The position numbers and the translations under genes are program-made. From Bradyrhizobium sp. BRP22 (GTDB lineage Bacteria; Pseudomonadota; Alphaproteobacteria; Rhizobiales; Xanthobacteraceae), in the NCBI RefSeq assembly GCF_020194175.1, contig NZ_JADYVX010000053.1:1-35955 (forward strand): 35,955 nucleotides of DNA, in the 5' to 3' direction. How positions within the stretch are numbered: position 1 is the first letter of the stretch; every line of letters begins with the position of its first letter. Below, one piece after another: positions 1-7,068 of this stretch. The notes under the pieces were generated by a model that searched no databases, was not told the DNA's origin, and worked only from the letters and a program-made list of their open reading frames with translations.

Positions 1-8
1 CACCCAGC

Positions 9-30
9 CCTCCCCCGCAAGCGGGAGAGG
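9..30. repeat. Short intergenic palindrome at window edge
   Basis: A G/C-rich inverted repeat, with arms built on CCCGC and GCGGG around AA, flanked by CCCTC and AGAGGG. Similar short palindromes are common between rhizobial genes. It lies downstream of the minus-strand gene that ends at 84, so it could also act as a transcript-end hairpin, but no T-run follows on either strand. Confidence 0.4.
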
Positions 31-83
31 GAGCGCAGCATCCATTGCGGATACATTCGACCTGATCTCGACAAGACCAGGCT

Positions 84-557
84 TCAATGCAGGTTGAGCA
101 GGTTCTTCACGAGTTGCCCCGACAAGATATCGGCGAACGACAATTTGATCTCCGGAGCGGCCGGTGGCGCCGGGTTAGCCGGCGCGACCGCGGGAGCCAG
201 CGGCAGTGGCGGCTGCGCCGCCGCGACCTTGGGCGCCTGCCGCTTGACGGCCTTCTTGGTCTTTTTCTCGATCTCGACCGCCGGCGGAGACGGAGGCGCT
301 GCGGCGAGCGCGCGCACCGCGGGCGGTTCACTTGGCGCGACGGCTTCGGCCAGCGCCGGCGGCGGCACAATGGTCGGCAGGCTGGTGTCCATGACGACAA
401 GCTCGGGCGCCCGCTCGAGCGAAGCGATCCGGATGGCCGGCCGCTCGACCGGGTCAGCCACCGCGTCGGTTAAGGATTGTGGCGACCACCAGTCAGCGAT
501 GTACATTAACGCAAGAAGCGATGCGCCAACCCAGGCGATGTATCGTCCGACAGGCAT
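84..557 (-). CDS. Small single-pass membrane protein, Ala/Pro-rich, function unknown
   Basis: Not recognised. From the chosen start (M-P-V-G-R-Y) it is 157 residues. A membrane segment near residues 6-24 (AWVGASLLALMYIADWW) is followed by a long Ala/Pro-rich stretch with a short Lys/Arg patch (EKKTKKAVKRQ), and a more ordinary C-terminus ending LSFADILSGQLVKNLLNLH. This suggests an N-terminally anchored protein with an extended, probably periplasmic, low-complexity linker. I chose ATG 557 because GAGAG sits 6 nt upstream. An in-frame ATG two codons earlier (563) directly abuts that sequence, and the longer open frame lacks a ribosome site. Both antisense frames are also open, as expected from the base composition, but they look like low-complexity shadows. 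Confidence 0.6.
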   Translation of the reverse strand: MPVGRYIAWVGASLLALMYIADWWSPQSLTDAVADPVERPAIRIASLERAPELVVMDTSLPTIVPPPALAEAVAPSEPPAVRALAAAPPSPPAVEIEKKTKKAVKRQAPKVAAAQPPLPLAPAVAPANPAPPAAPEIKLSFADILSGQLVKNLLNLH

Positions 558-687
558 AATCATCTCTCGCCACCATGCTGATGTGACGAGAAGCAAAGGC
601 CGCAATTCCTGACAGTTCGTAACTGCGGCGGAGTTTCTCGGGGAATCTCGAAACGTGGTTACTGCTGAAGCGCGATCCAGGACGACT

Positions 688-712
688 GGAACCAATGGCT
701 TTGTGGGGCGTC
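688..712 (+). promoter_or_regulatory. Possible EcfG-type (general stress) promoter
   Basis: GGAAC at 688-692 and CGTC at 709-712 are separated by 16 nt. The EcfG stress sigma-factor consensus of alphaproteobacteria is GGAAC, about 16 nt, CGTT, so this is one base off. It lies 63 nt before the start of the small secreted protein at 776. A chance match is quite possible. Confidence 0.25.
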
Positions 713-775
713 GAATCCTTCACAGTGCGCCACCCACACCCTATAGGCCCAGCCGAGTCTAGCAATGGAGCGGCC

Positions 776-1069
776 ATGCGTATTCTTCTTATGGTGCTAT
801 GCCTTGGCATCTCGGGTTCAGTTGCTGCGGCCCAGCCGCAGAGCGACGACAAAAAACCGGGCGACTCCTCCTGGAGTACAGGCCGCACGGTCCTGCCCGA
901 TGATAAGGGACAGCGACAGCCGCAGGGGTGGACCGGACCGCTTGACACTGAATCCGGCGGCGCGCCCGCTGAAAGCCCGCAAGGCGGCACCCCACCGCCG
1001 ATGCAGCCTGCACCTGGCGGAGCATCGAAGACCATTGTGGATCCCAATCCACCCCGTTCGGAGCAGTGA
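776..1069 (+). CDS. Small secreted protein, function unknown
   Basis: Not recognised. It has 97 residues. The N-terminus (MRILLMVLCLGISGSVAAA followed by QPQ) is a good Sec signal peptide with an AxA-type cleavage site near residue 19. The mature part is short, hydrophilic, and rich in Pro, Gly, Ser and Asp, with no Cys and no evident fold; it is probably disordered in the periplasm. The ATG at 776 is preceded by GGAG with a 5-nt spacer, which decides it over the longer upstream frame (from 695) whose extra residues look like non-coding sequence. A near-match to an EcfG stress promoter lies upstream at 688-712, so stress induction is a possibility only. Confidence 0.65.
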   Translation: MRILLMVLCLGISGSVAAAQPQSDDKKPGDSSWSTGRTVLPDDKGQRQPQGWTGPLDTESGGAPAESPQGGTPPPMQPAPGGASKTIVDPNPPRSEQ

Positions 1070-1183
1070 GCGAGACGCGGTGCGAGGCGGCGACGCGGAA
1101 TCTCGCGCTTCGCGCAGAGCACCCCATCACATGAGCGCGCGTTATTTCTTTGACAGGCACGCCCTGATCGACGACAAGCCGCC

Positions 1184-1420
1184 ATGGCCAAGAAACCCGG
1201 CACCAATCCCAAAGGCGAATTCGCCTTCTTCAACGTCGTCTATGAAGACGGCTCCCAACGCTCCAACCGCCGCGTCCCTGCCGAGCTGCTCGGCGGCCTC
1301 GATGGTGACGAGCCGGCACGCGGCTTCATCATCGAGCAGGACCGCGAGATCGCCGAAAAAGCCGGCCGCCCGCCGCTGGCGATCAAGACCATCGAGCGGG
1401 TTGGGGTGAAGAAGAAGTAG
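1184..1420 (+). CDS. Small conserved-looking cytosolic protein, function unknown
   Basis: Not recognised. It has 78 residues, no signal peptide and no membrane segment. It starts MAKKPGTNPKGEFAFFNVVY and ends in a Lys cluster (VGVKKK). The Lys-rich ends around a mixed acidic and basic core (VPAELLGG, RGFIIEQDREIAEKAGRPP) suggest a compact soluble protein, possibly one that binds nucleic acid, but no motif proves it. The codon-position G+C pattern fits the surrounding chromosome rather than the A+T-richer island that begins at about 1700. The ORF stands alone, and no good ribosome site is visible before the ATG. Confidence 0.6.
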   Translation: MAKKPGTNPKGEFAFFNVVYEDGSQRSNRRVPAELLGGLDGDEPARGFIIEQDREIAEKAGRPPLAIKTIERVGVKKK

Positions 1421-1489
1421 GGCGTCGCCCGGCGATCATCCGATGACCGACAAAGCAAGCAAATACCGCGGGGATACCATCGTCGGCGT

Positions 1490-1698
1490 TCACCAGCGCC
1501 CCTTCCGCTTGTTCCAGGCGAACAGCACGTCCGCAAACCGATCATAGGCAAGCCGTGTCACCGGCAGCATGACCTATTGCCGAACAGCGTCGCGAGCCAT
1601 TCCTCGCCGGGTGTCAGCCGCCGCATTGCGAGTGCGGCGCCGGCGATCAGCTTCGCGGGTTGTAGCGCTGCGGCAAGCACAAATGTGCAAAACTTCAC
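1490..1698 (-). pseudogene. Broken gene fragment at the left edge of the defence-like island
   Basis: Two short overlapping minus-strand frames read like one protein tail split by a frameshift. The first (1558-1698, 46 codons) starts with a GTG that overlaps the TGA of the HEPN gene as GTGA. It reads MKFCTFVLAAALQPAKLIAG, then MRRLTPGEEWLATLFGNR, and runs out of frame. The second (1490-1570) continues naturally as LPVTRLAYDRFADVLFAWNK and ends RKGRW. A one-base shift near 1570 would join them. The family was not recognised. The simplest reading is the 3' remnant of a chromosomal gene whose front part was lost when the island arrived. The alternative is a small fourth ORF coupled to the HEPN gene. 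Confidence 0.45.
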
Positions 1699-2369
1699 TG
1701 CAACGCGAAGTCAACGAATAGCTCCGCATCAGCCAGCCATTCCCCTAGCACGCTCACACTCGACGAAGGGCGTTGATAAGCCAGCAAGTCAGAAGCTCTC
1801 TTGAAACGAGGGTAAGCACGCTGCTGCGTGAAATAATCGCTGACCTTTCGCCAAGTGTCACGATTTCGGTGAGCGTAGAAATTGCGAAGAACAGCAATAT
1901 CGGAGAACAGCGTGGTATTGAGCGCCAGCGCGGTGTCCAATTCCGGTAAATTGCTTCCCCCAAGCGACGCCAGTACCGTACGCACCTCTCGGGGATTTCG
2001 AAACTTATGCTCATCCCGCCTATCGATCGTGAGTGGGGACCCAATTTTTCGGTATTTTACGCTGTTTACTATCGACAAAGCCCGCGCAGTCAGATGCGCG
2101 TCGCTGGGGAATGGTGGAACGGCAGTAGATGTCCATCGCCCGGACAGCCCTTTCACACCAAAATTTGAAGAAACTAAAAACTCTCGGAAAGTCGAAATAA
2201 GTAGATTGTCGAGCTCAATAACGACGTGGGCACCCCACGCGCTTGCGCCTCGATCGTTTCCTGCCAGCAGCTTTGCCTGACATTCACGAAAAAAAGAAAT
2301 TCGTCGGTTAAATACATTTTGGATCGTATGGAATCGGGAGCTTGCGCGCATATTTAGGCTAGGTTTCAT
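1695..2369 (-). CDS. HEPN-domain protein, putative RNase effector
   Basis: It has 224 residues from the chosen start. The key signature is L-R-N-F-Y-A-H-R at residues 161-168, which gives R162-x4-H167, the R-x4-6-H metal-independent RNase motif of the HEPN superfamily. A helical segment with conserved-looking Glu (VVIELDNLLISTFREFL, about 49-65) fits the other half of the HEPN bundle. Size and partner recall the MAE_28990/MAE_18760-type HEPN proteins, which I believe often sit beside DUF262 genes. The start ATG at 2369 overlaps the end of the DUF262 gene by 11 bp, so the two are probably translationally coupled; the frame open further upstream is a shadow of that gene. By family, such proteins cleave tRNA or mRNA when activated. 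Toxicity and target are inferred. Confidence 0.7.
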   Translation of the reverse strand: MKPSLNMRASSRFHTIQNVFNRRISFFRECQAKLLAGNDRGASAWGAHVVIELDNLLISTFREFLVSSNFGVKGLSGRWTSTAVPPFPSDAHLTARALSIVNSVKYRKIGSPLTIDRRDEHKFRNPREVRTVLASLGGSNLPELDTALALNTTLFSDIAVLRNFYAHRNRDTWRKVSDYFTQQRAYPRFKRASDLLAYQRPSSSVSVLGEWLADAELFVDFALQ

Positions 2370-3408
2370 TGCTCGTGAGAGCAGAGTTGAAATACAGCAT
2401 ACGCACTGCTCTGGTCGTATCCACGTTCGTTTTTGTGACCGTCTGCGTGAAATCAAGCAATTGCGGCGAGCCCTCGGGATCACCGAGCGCCACCAGCAAG
2501 TCGTCACGAGAGACCGGTGATGCTTCAAGCCGTGCCGCGACGTCGGGCGCCAGACTTTTTGCCTGATCGAGCAAGCCCAAATTATATCTACGATCCAGTA
2601 GAACAGAGACGATCGAATAGGCCATATAAGCCTTGGCTAGGATCGGCTCGTGATAGGCTTCCAGATCGAGATACTCGTCGATACTTGAACCGAGCCTTTC
2701 CCGAAATTCTGCCTCGCGTTCAAAGGCATTGTTGTATTTCTTATATATGGCGTCCAATTGCGCGCTTTTAGTAGTGTGGATCCCAAACTCGAGGAGATAG
2801 GCTAGATCGGCAACCAGCTTGAAGTCCGCCATGCGAACAATGTCTCTCTTTGAGAATAGCCCGATCTTCAAGAAGCGCTCGCGCTTCTCTTTGCATAAGC
2901 TGTTAACAAACCATTTGAACGTGCCTTGAAATCTAGCGTTGCGCTGCTCCTCCTCGTTTAACGGCACATTGTTCGCGTTCATCCTTGTAAAGGCTTCCCG
3001 AACTTCAGACTCCTCCACGCCTGAGAACTGATCGATGGGAAGTGAGTAGCTAAGAAACTTTGACTTATCTTCGTCTTCGAGGTCGGAGTAACGTTTGCCG
3101 CGAAACTTTTCCGTATCGATTTTCTGAGACAAGCGGAGTTTGTTATTGAAGAAGTCGCGAAGAGCGCCACTTCGTTGCTGTCCATCGACAATCTCTTTCA
3201 CAGTACCTTTTGTCTTTAGATCAATCTTTGCGTATACAAACAGTTTTGGAATCGGAAATTCTAGAAGGATCGACTCTATAAAATACGACTTTGCTAGGGA
3301 TGACCAAAGGCCGGAATTGCGCTGGTAATCGTCGTTAATCGTTATCTTGTTAGCCTTAAGATCGTTGCAAAAATCTCCGACGGACATTGGGGAAGCGTTA
3401 GCGAGCAT
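2359..3408 (-). CDS. DUF262 (DGQQR/ParB-like) protein, putative DNA sensor or nuclease
   Basis: It has 349 residues from ATG 3408. Diagnostic DUF262 motifs are present: DDYQRNSGLWS (about 26-36), IVDGQQR with DGQQR at 75-79, and FTRMNANNVPLNEEEQRNA (about 140-158). DUF262 is the ParB/Srx-like domain of GmrS in type IV restriction enzymes, where it uses nucleotide and works with a DUF1524 HNH nuclease. No HNH or DUF1524 signature is visible here; the C-terminal half is helical and unassigned, so cleavage may fall to the adjacent HEPN protein. An in-frame TTG at 3420 directly follows the methyltransferase stop. I prefer ATG 3408, with GGA 7 nt upstream. Bases 3181-3240 contain 21 G/C of 60, far below the neighbouring rpoD, which suggests horizontal origin. 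Confidence 0.85.
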   Translation of the reverse strand: MLANASPMSVGDFCNDLKANKITINDDYQRNSGLWSSLAKSYFIESILLEFPIPKLFVYAKIDLKTKGTVKEIVDGQQRSGALRDFFNNKLRLSQKIDTEKFRGKRYSDLEDEDKSKFLSYSLPIDQFSGVEESEVREAFTRMNANNVPLNEEEQRNARFQGTFKWFVNSLCKEKRERFLKIGLFSKRDIVRMADFKLVADLAYLLEFGIHTTKSAQLDAIYKKYNNAFEREAEFRERLGSSIDEYLDLEAYHEPILAKAYMAYSIVSVLLDRRYNLGLLDQAKSLAPDVAARLEASPVSRDDLLVALGDPEGSPQLLDFTQTVTKTNVDTTRAVRMLYFNSALTSNET

Positions 3409-3420
3409 GGTCTTTTCCAA

Positions 3421-4593
3421 TCAAGAGAGGCGCCTGAAAAGTAGTGCAGTCTCCTGCGCCGTTTCCAGACTGTACCCATTCGCCCTCGGATTAAGTTGTG
3501 CAAAACTCTGCTTAAAGTTGAAATCCGCCCGACTTACCAACTCGAATCCCACCGAACTTGCGAGATCTGCACTGAGTCGAGCCAGATCGACGTATATTTC
3601 CTTGTAGTGAGAGCCCTGCACGACGAGGACCATCCTCCCTCCTGGTAAAGCCATAGAACTCAGTCTCTCCAACGCAGTCAGCATCCTGGATACGTACGTA
3701 CTAAAGAAAGCTAAGTAATAGGTTTGCGACGCCTTTGATCCGTGTGAAGCGATCCGAGACAGAATTGACTTCGCATAGTCTCCAATTTGTGTGGGCATGC
3801 GATCTGGTCCTCGACCAATTACCGGAGAGCCGATCATCGCGCGGCGCAATTGGTCGACTGACAGATCTTCTTCGAGCAAGGAAAGGATCAGCAACTCGGG
3901 CAGGGTAGCCTTAACGTAGTCAATCCGCGTCAAGTATGGCGGAGAAGTAATGATTATGTCGGCCTTGACCTGAGGCAAATTCTCGGCCAGCAAATCAGCT
4001 CTAACTAGATTAACTTTGTTTAGGCCGCTGTTGGCCACTGAAACTTTTGATTTCAGCTCTGATAGCTCGGCCTCCACCTGAGACTTACTTATTGATGCAA
4101 TTGCGCGGCTGACATCAGACCGACCTAACTGCCACCAAGTGGGGTTAGTCGCGAGAAGATTTCGTTCTCGTAGCTTTCTTCTGGTGAGCCGAAATATTGC
4201 TAGCAAAAATGCAGATTGCGCCGATGACAAGTGGGGAGACGGGCAAGCCTCGCGAAGAAATGCTTGGGAGATCCGCCGCCCGCTTTGCGTCAAGAATTGT
4301 CGGGCAGCATTGATGCTGCTCGGTGTAGCGAGACGCGCGTTAGCCACAACAGCCATTGCTGGATTTATGTCGATTCCGATGGCGCGGAGTCCAGCCCCCT
4401 TGGCCACTGCAGTCGTGGTACCTGACCCGTTCCACGGATCCAGCACCACCTGATCGGCCGTCACCTTCAATGTTTCCAGCACATCTCGTACGAAGGCCTC
4501 TGAGAAGCCCGCGTAATACGGAAACAAAGACGAGCTTCGTTCAGACGTCGTTTGTTTCGGTGACGAGAGCGCCGTTCCCCCCAGCGCTAACAC
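3421..4593 (-). CDS. SAM-dependent DNA methyltransferase (SPPY class, N4-C or N6-A)
   Basis: It has 390 residues. SAM-binding motif I is LDPWNGSGTT (51-60), followed by GIDINP (73-78). The catalytic motif IV is TSPPY (216-220). FPYYAGFSEAFV (24-35) resembles motif X. The order X, I, IV, with about 155 residues between I and IV, suits an amino-methyltransferase with the target-recognition region in between. TSPPY favours N4-methylcytosine, though N6-methyladenine cannot be excluded. The only plausible start is GTG 4593, two bases after the rpoD stop and without a clear ribosome site, so reinitiation by ribosomes leaving rpoD is likely. In this three-gene island it probably marks self DNA. The target sequence cannot be read from the protein. 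Confidence 0.85.
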   Translation of the reverse strand: MLALGGTALSSPKQTTSERSSSLFPYYAGFSEAFVRDVLETLKVTADQVVLDPWNGSGTTTAVAKGAGLRAIGIDINPAMAVVANARLATPSSINAARQFLTQSGRRISQAFLREACPSPHLSSAQSAFLLAIFRLTRRKLRERNLLATNPTWWQLGRSDVSRAIASISKSQVEAELSELKSKVSVANSGLNKVNLVRADLLAENLPQVKADIIITSPPYLTRIDYVKATLPELLILSLLEEDLSVDQLRRAMIGSPVIGRGPDRMPTQIGDYAKSILSRIASHGSKASQTYYLAFFSTYVSRMLTALERLSSMALPGGRMVLVVQGSHYKEIYVDLARLSADLASSVGFELVSRADFNFKQSFAQLNPRANGYSLETAQETALLFRRLS

Positions 4594-4595
4594 TG

Positions 4596-6728
4596 CTAGT
4601 TATCCAAGAAGCTCCGCAGCTTCCGACTCCGTGACGGATGCTTCAGCTTGCGCAGCGCCTTGGCTTCGATCTGGCGGATGCGTTCGCGGGTCACCGAGAA
4701 CTGCTGACCGACTTCTTCCAGGGTGTGGTCGGTGTTCATGCCGATGCCGAAGCGCATGCGGAGCACGCGTTCTTCGCGCGGGGTGAGCGAGGCCAGAACG
4801 CGCGTGGTGGTCTCGCGCAGGTTGGACTGGATCGCGGCGTCGATCGGGAGGATCGCGTTCTTGTCCTCGATGAAATCGCCGAGGTGTGAATCCTCTTCGT
4901 CACCGACCGGCGTCTCCAAGGACAACGGCTCCTTCGCGATCTTGAGGACCTTGCGCACCTTCTCAAGCGGCATGCCGAGCTTCTCGGCGAGCTCTTCCGG
5001 GGTCGGCTCGCGGCCGATCTCGTTGAGCATCTGGCGCGAGGTGCGCACGATCTTGTTGATGGTCTCGATCATGTGCACGGGAATGCGGATGGTGCGGGCC
5101 TGATCCGCGATCGAGCGGGTGATCGCCTGCCGGATCCACCAGGTGGCGTAGGTCGAGAACTTGTAGCCGCGGCGATACTCGAACTTGTCGACCGCCTTCA
5201 TCAAGCCGATGTTGCCTTCCTGGATCAGGTCGAGGAACTGCAGGCCGCGGTTGGTGTATTTCTTCGCGATCGAGATCACGAGGCGGAGGTTGGCTTCCAC
5301 CATCTCCTTCTTGGCCTGGCGCGCTTCGCGCTCGCCCTTCTGCACGCTGTGCACGATCTTGCGGAATTCGCCGATCTCGAGGCCGGTCAGCGCCGCGAGC
5401 TGCTGGATGTCGTGGCGCAGGTCCTTGATGCGGTCCTTCTCGTGGTGGACGAAATTCTTCCAGCCTTTTGCCGAAAGTTTCGAGACACGGTTGAGCCAGC
5501 GCGGATCGAGCTCGGAGCCCTGGTAGTTGCGCAGGAAATCCTCGCGCGCGACGCCGTGGCTGTCGGCAAGCCGCATCATCCGGCTCTCGAACGAGACCAG
5601 CCGCTTGTTGATGTCGTAGAGCTGCTCGACCAGCGAATCGATGCGGGCCTGGTTCAGCCGCAGCGACTTCACCTCGACGATGATCTCGTCCTTCAGCTTC
5701 TTGTACTTGCGCTCCTGCGAGGGCGAGAGCGACTCGCTCTGCAGCTGGTTGGCGATGTCCTGCTCCTGCAGGCGGCGCAGCTTCTTGTACTCGGAGGCGA
5801 TCTTGTCGAAGGTCTCGACCACCTTCGGCTTCAGCTCGGCCTCGATCGCCGCGAGCGACATCTGGTTCTCGAACTCGTCGTCGTCCATGTCGGCTTCGGC
5901 GGCGGCCTCGCCCGGATCCTTCTCCTCGACATCAGCCTCGCCGCCGGCGGGCTGAGTGCGGAACGGGGTCGGCGACGGCGGAGCGGCCGGCGGGGCGACA
6001 TGGGCGGGCGCGGGCTGGCTGGTCCCCTCCTCGCCCTCGGACGTGGGCGCGGCTTCGCCATCACCGCCTGGAATGATCGGCGGGTTGAGACCGCCCTTGG
6101 ATTCCGGGCCGGCATAGGTGGCTTCGAGATCGATGATGTCGCGAAGGAAGATCTTGCCTTCGTTCAGTTCGTCGCGCCAAATGATGATGGCCTGGAAGGT
6201 CAGCGGGCTTTCGCACAGACCCGCGATCATCGCCTCGCGGCCGGCCTCGATGCGCTTTGCAATCGCGATTTCGCCCTCGCGAGACAACAGCTCGACGGTG
6301 CCCATCTCGCGCAGATACATGCGCACGGGATCATCGGTGCGCTCGCCGGGCTCGGATTTCTTGACCTCGGTGACGGCCTTCTGCGTGACCTCGACAAGCT
6401 CGTTGTCGGTCTCGTCGTCGACGTCCTTGTCCTCTTCCTCGCCGTCGGCGTCGTCGGCCTCGGTGACGTTGATGCCCATGTCCGAGAGCATCGACATGAT
6501 GTCCTCGATCTGCTCGGGCGATGTGGTGTCGGAAGGAAGCACTTCATTGAGCTGATCGAAGGTCACGAAGCCGCGCTTCTTGGCCTGCTTGATCATCTTC
6601 TTGACGGCAGCGTCCGAGAGGTCGAGCAAGGGCGACGGCGCATCCGCCTGTTCCTTCTCGGGGGCATCCGCTGCCTTGTCGTCTTTTTCCTTGTCCTTAA
6701 CCTGCAGCGTCTTTGCCTTGGTGGCCAT
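4596..6728 (-). CDS. rpoD: RNA polymerase primary sigma factor (sigma-70)
   Basis: It has 710 residues and is the housekeeping sigma factor that directs RNA polymerase to -35/-10 promoters. The N-terminus is Lys/Asp-rich, then region 1.1. Region 1.2 is at about 136-165 (DDPVRMYLREMG). An acidic and Pro/Ala-rich insert follows at about 205-280, then the non-essential region. Region 2 spans about 478-545 (EANLRLVISIAKKYTNRGLQ, then FSTYATWWIRQAITRSIADQ), with region 3 next. Region 4 spans about 648-710, with helix-turn-helix VTRERIRQIEAKALRKLKHP. It ends RSFLDN, as expected for the family, so it is complete. It lies in the same direction as dnaG, 340 bp downstream, as in the classical dnaG-rpoD arrangement. 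No terminator separates it from the methyltransferase gene. Confidence 0.98.
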   Translation of the reverse strand: MATKAKTLQVKDKEKDDKAADAPEKEQADAPSPLLDLSDAAVKKMIKQAKKRGFVTFDQLNEVLPSDTTSPEQIEDIMSMLSDMGINVTEADDADGEEEDKDVDDETDNELVEVTQKAVTEVKKSEPGERTDDPVRMYLREMGTVELLSREGEIAIAKRIEAGREAMIAGLCESPLTFQAIIIWRDELNEGKIFLRDIIDLEATYAGPESKGGLNPPIIPGGDGEAAPTSEGEEGTSQPAPAHVAPPAAPPSPTPFRTQPAGGEADVEEKDPGEAAAEADMDDDEFENQMSLAAIEAELKPKVVETFDKIASEYKKLRRLQEQDIANQLQSESLSPSQERKYKKLKDEIIVEVKSLRLNQARIDSLVEQLYDINKRLVSFESRMMRLADSHGVAREDFLRNYQGSELDPRWLNRVSKLSAKGWKNFVHHEKDRIKDLRHDIQQLAALTGLEIGEFRKIVHSVQKGEREARQAKKEMVEANLRLVISIAKKYTNRGLQFLDLIQEGNIGLMKAVDKFEYRRGYKFSTYATWWIRQAITRSIADQARTIRIPVHMIETINKIVRTSRQMLNEIGREPTPEELAEKLGMPLEKVRKVLKIAKEPLSLETPVGDEEDSHLGDFIEDKNAILPIDAAIQSNLRETTTRVLASLTPREERVLRMRFGIGMNTDHTLEEVGQQFSVTRERIRQIEAKALRKLKHPSRSRKLRSFLDN

Positions 6729-6975
6729 TCATCAAGCTCCCGAAACGCGTTCCATGCGAGGCCGGCGTCATCACGCCCCTCGCATGAAGCACCGAAGTCA
6801 TCACGAGCGCGACAGCTTTCTCTTCGGAGAAGCGTCCCGCCCTATCTCCTCTTTCGAGCACAAATACGGAAACACCCGCTTTTCCGTTCGTGCCCATTGA
6901 TGCGGAAAGGGCGGCGCAACCTGTCGCCACCCCTTGATCCGCCTCGACCAGTGTGCACCAATAAAGGTGCGGCAA

Positions 6976-6991
6976 TTAAGTTTCGCTTAAC
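6976..6991 (+). promoter_or_regulatory. CtrA-type binding site, TTAA-N7-TTAAC
   Basis: TTAA at 6976-6979, seven bases, TTAAC at 6987-6991: a perfect match to the full CtrA recognition sequence of alphaproteobacteria. It lies about 250 bp before rpoD and 77 bp after dnaG. CtrA is the cell-cycle master regulator. Because this stretch is A+T-richer than the genome, a chance match cannot be excluded. Confidence 0.5.
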
Positions 6992-7003
6992 CCTGTTTTT
7001 GCA

Positions 7004-7022
7004 GCCAAACCATGGGTTTGGC
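7004..7022. repeat. Perfect 8-bp hairpin behind dnaG
   Basis: GCCAAACC, ATG, GGTTTGGC: an 8-bp perfect stem with a 3-nt loop. A T-run follows on the plus strand (GAGTCTTTTTG) but not on the minus strand, where dnaG ends, so it is not an obvious dnaG terminator. It may be an operator or an RNA-processing structure between dnaG and rpoD. Confidence 0.35.
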
Positions 7023-7068
7023 GAGTCTTTTTGCGGGCTCGGCATTAGCCTTCCGCATGATTCTTTCA

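Larger units (their letters stand above)
6729..7068 (-). promoter_or_regulatory. dnaG-rpoD intergenic region, likely rpoD promoter region
   Basis: 340 bp without a convincing gene. It holds a perfect CtrA-type box (6976-6991), an 8-bp hairpin (7004-7022), and a long imperfect inverted repeat at about 6858-6894 (GCAC...ACGGAAA and TTTCCGT...GTGC). No textbook -35/-10 pair stands out on the minus strand, but rpoD needs a promoter here because the gap from dnaG is large. Confidence 0.5.

Noticed and set aside
7004..7022. Hairpin behind dnaG read as a dnaG terminator
   Set aside because: On the minus strand the stem is followed by TGCAAAAACAGG, not a T-run, so it does not fit an intrinsic terminator for dnaG.
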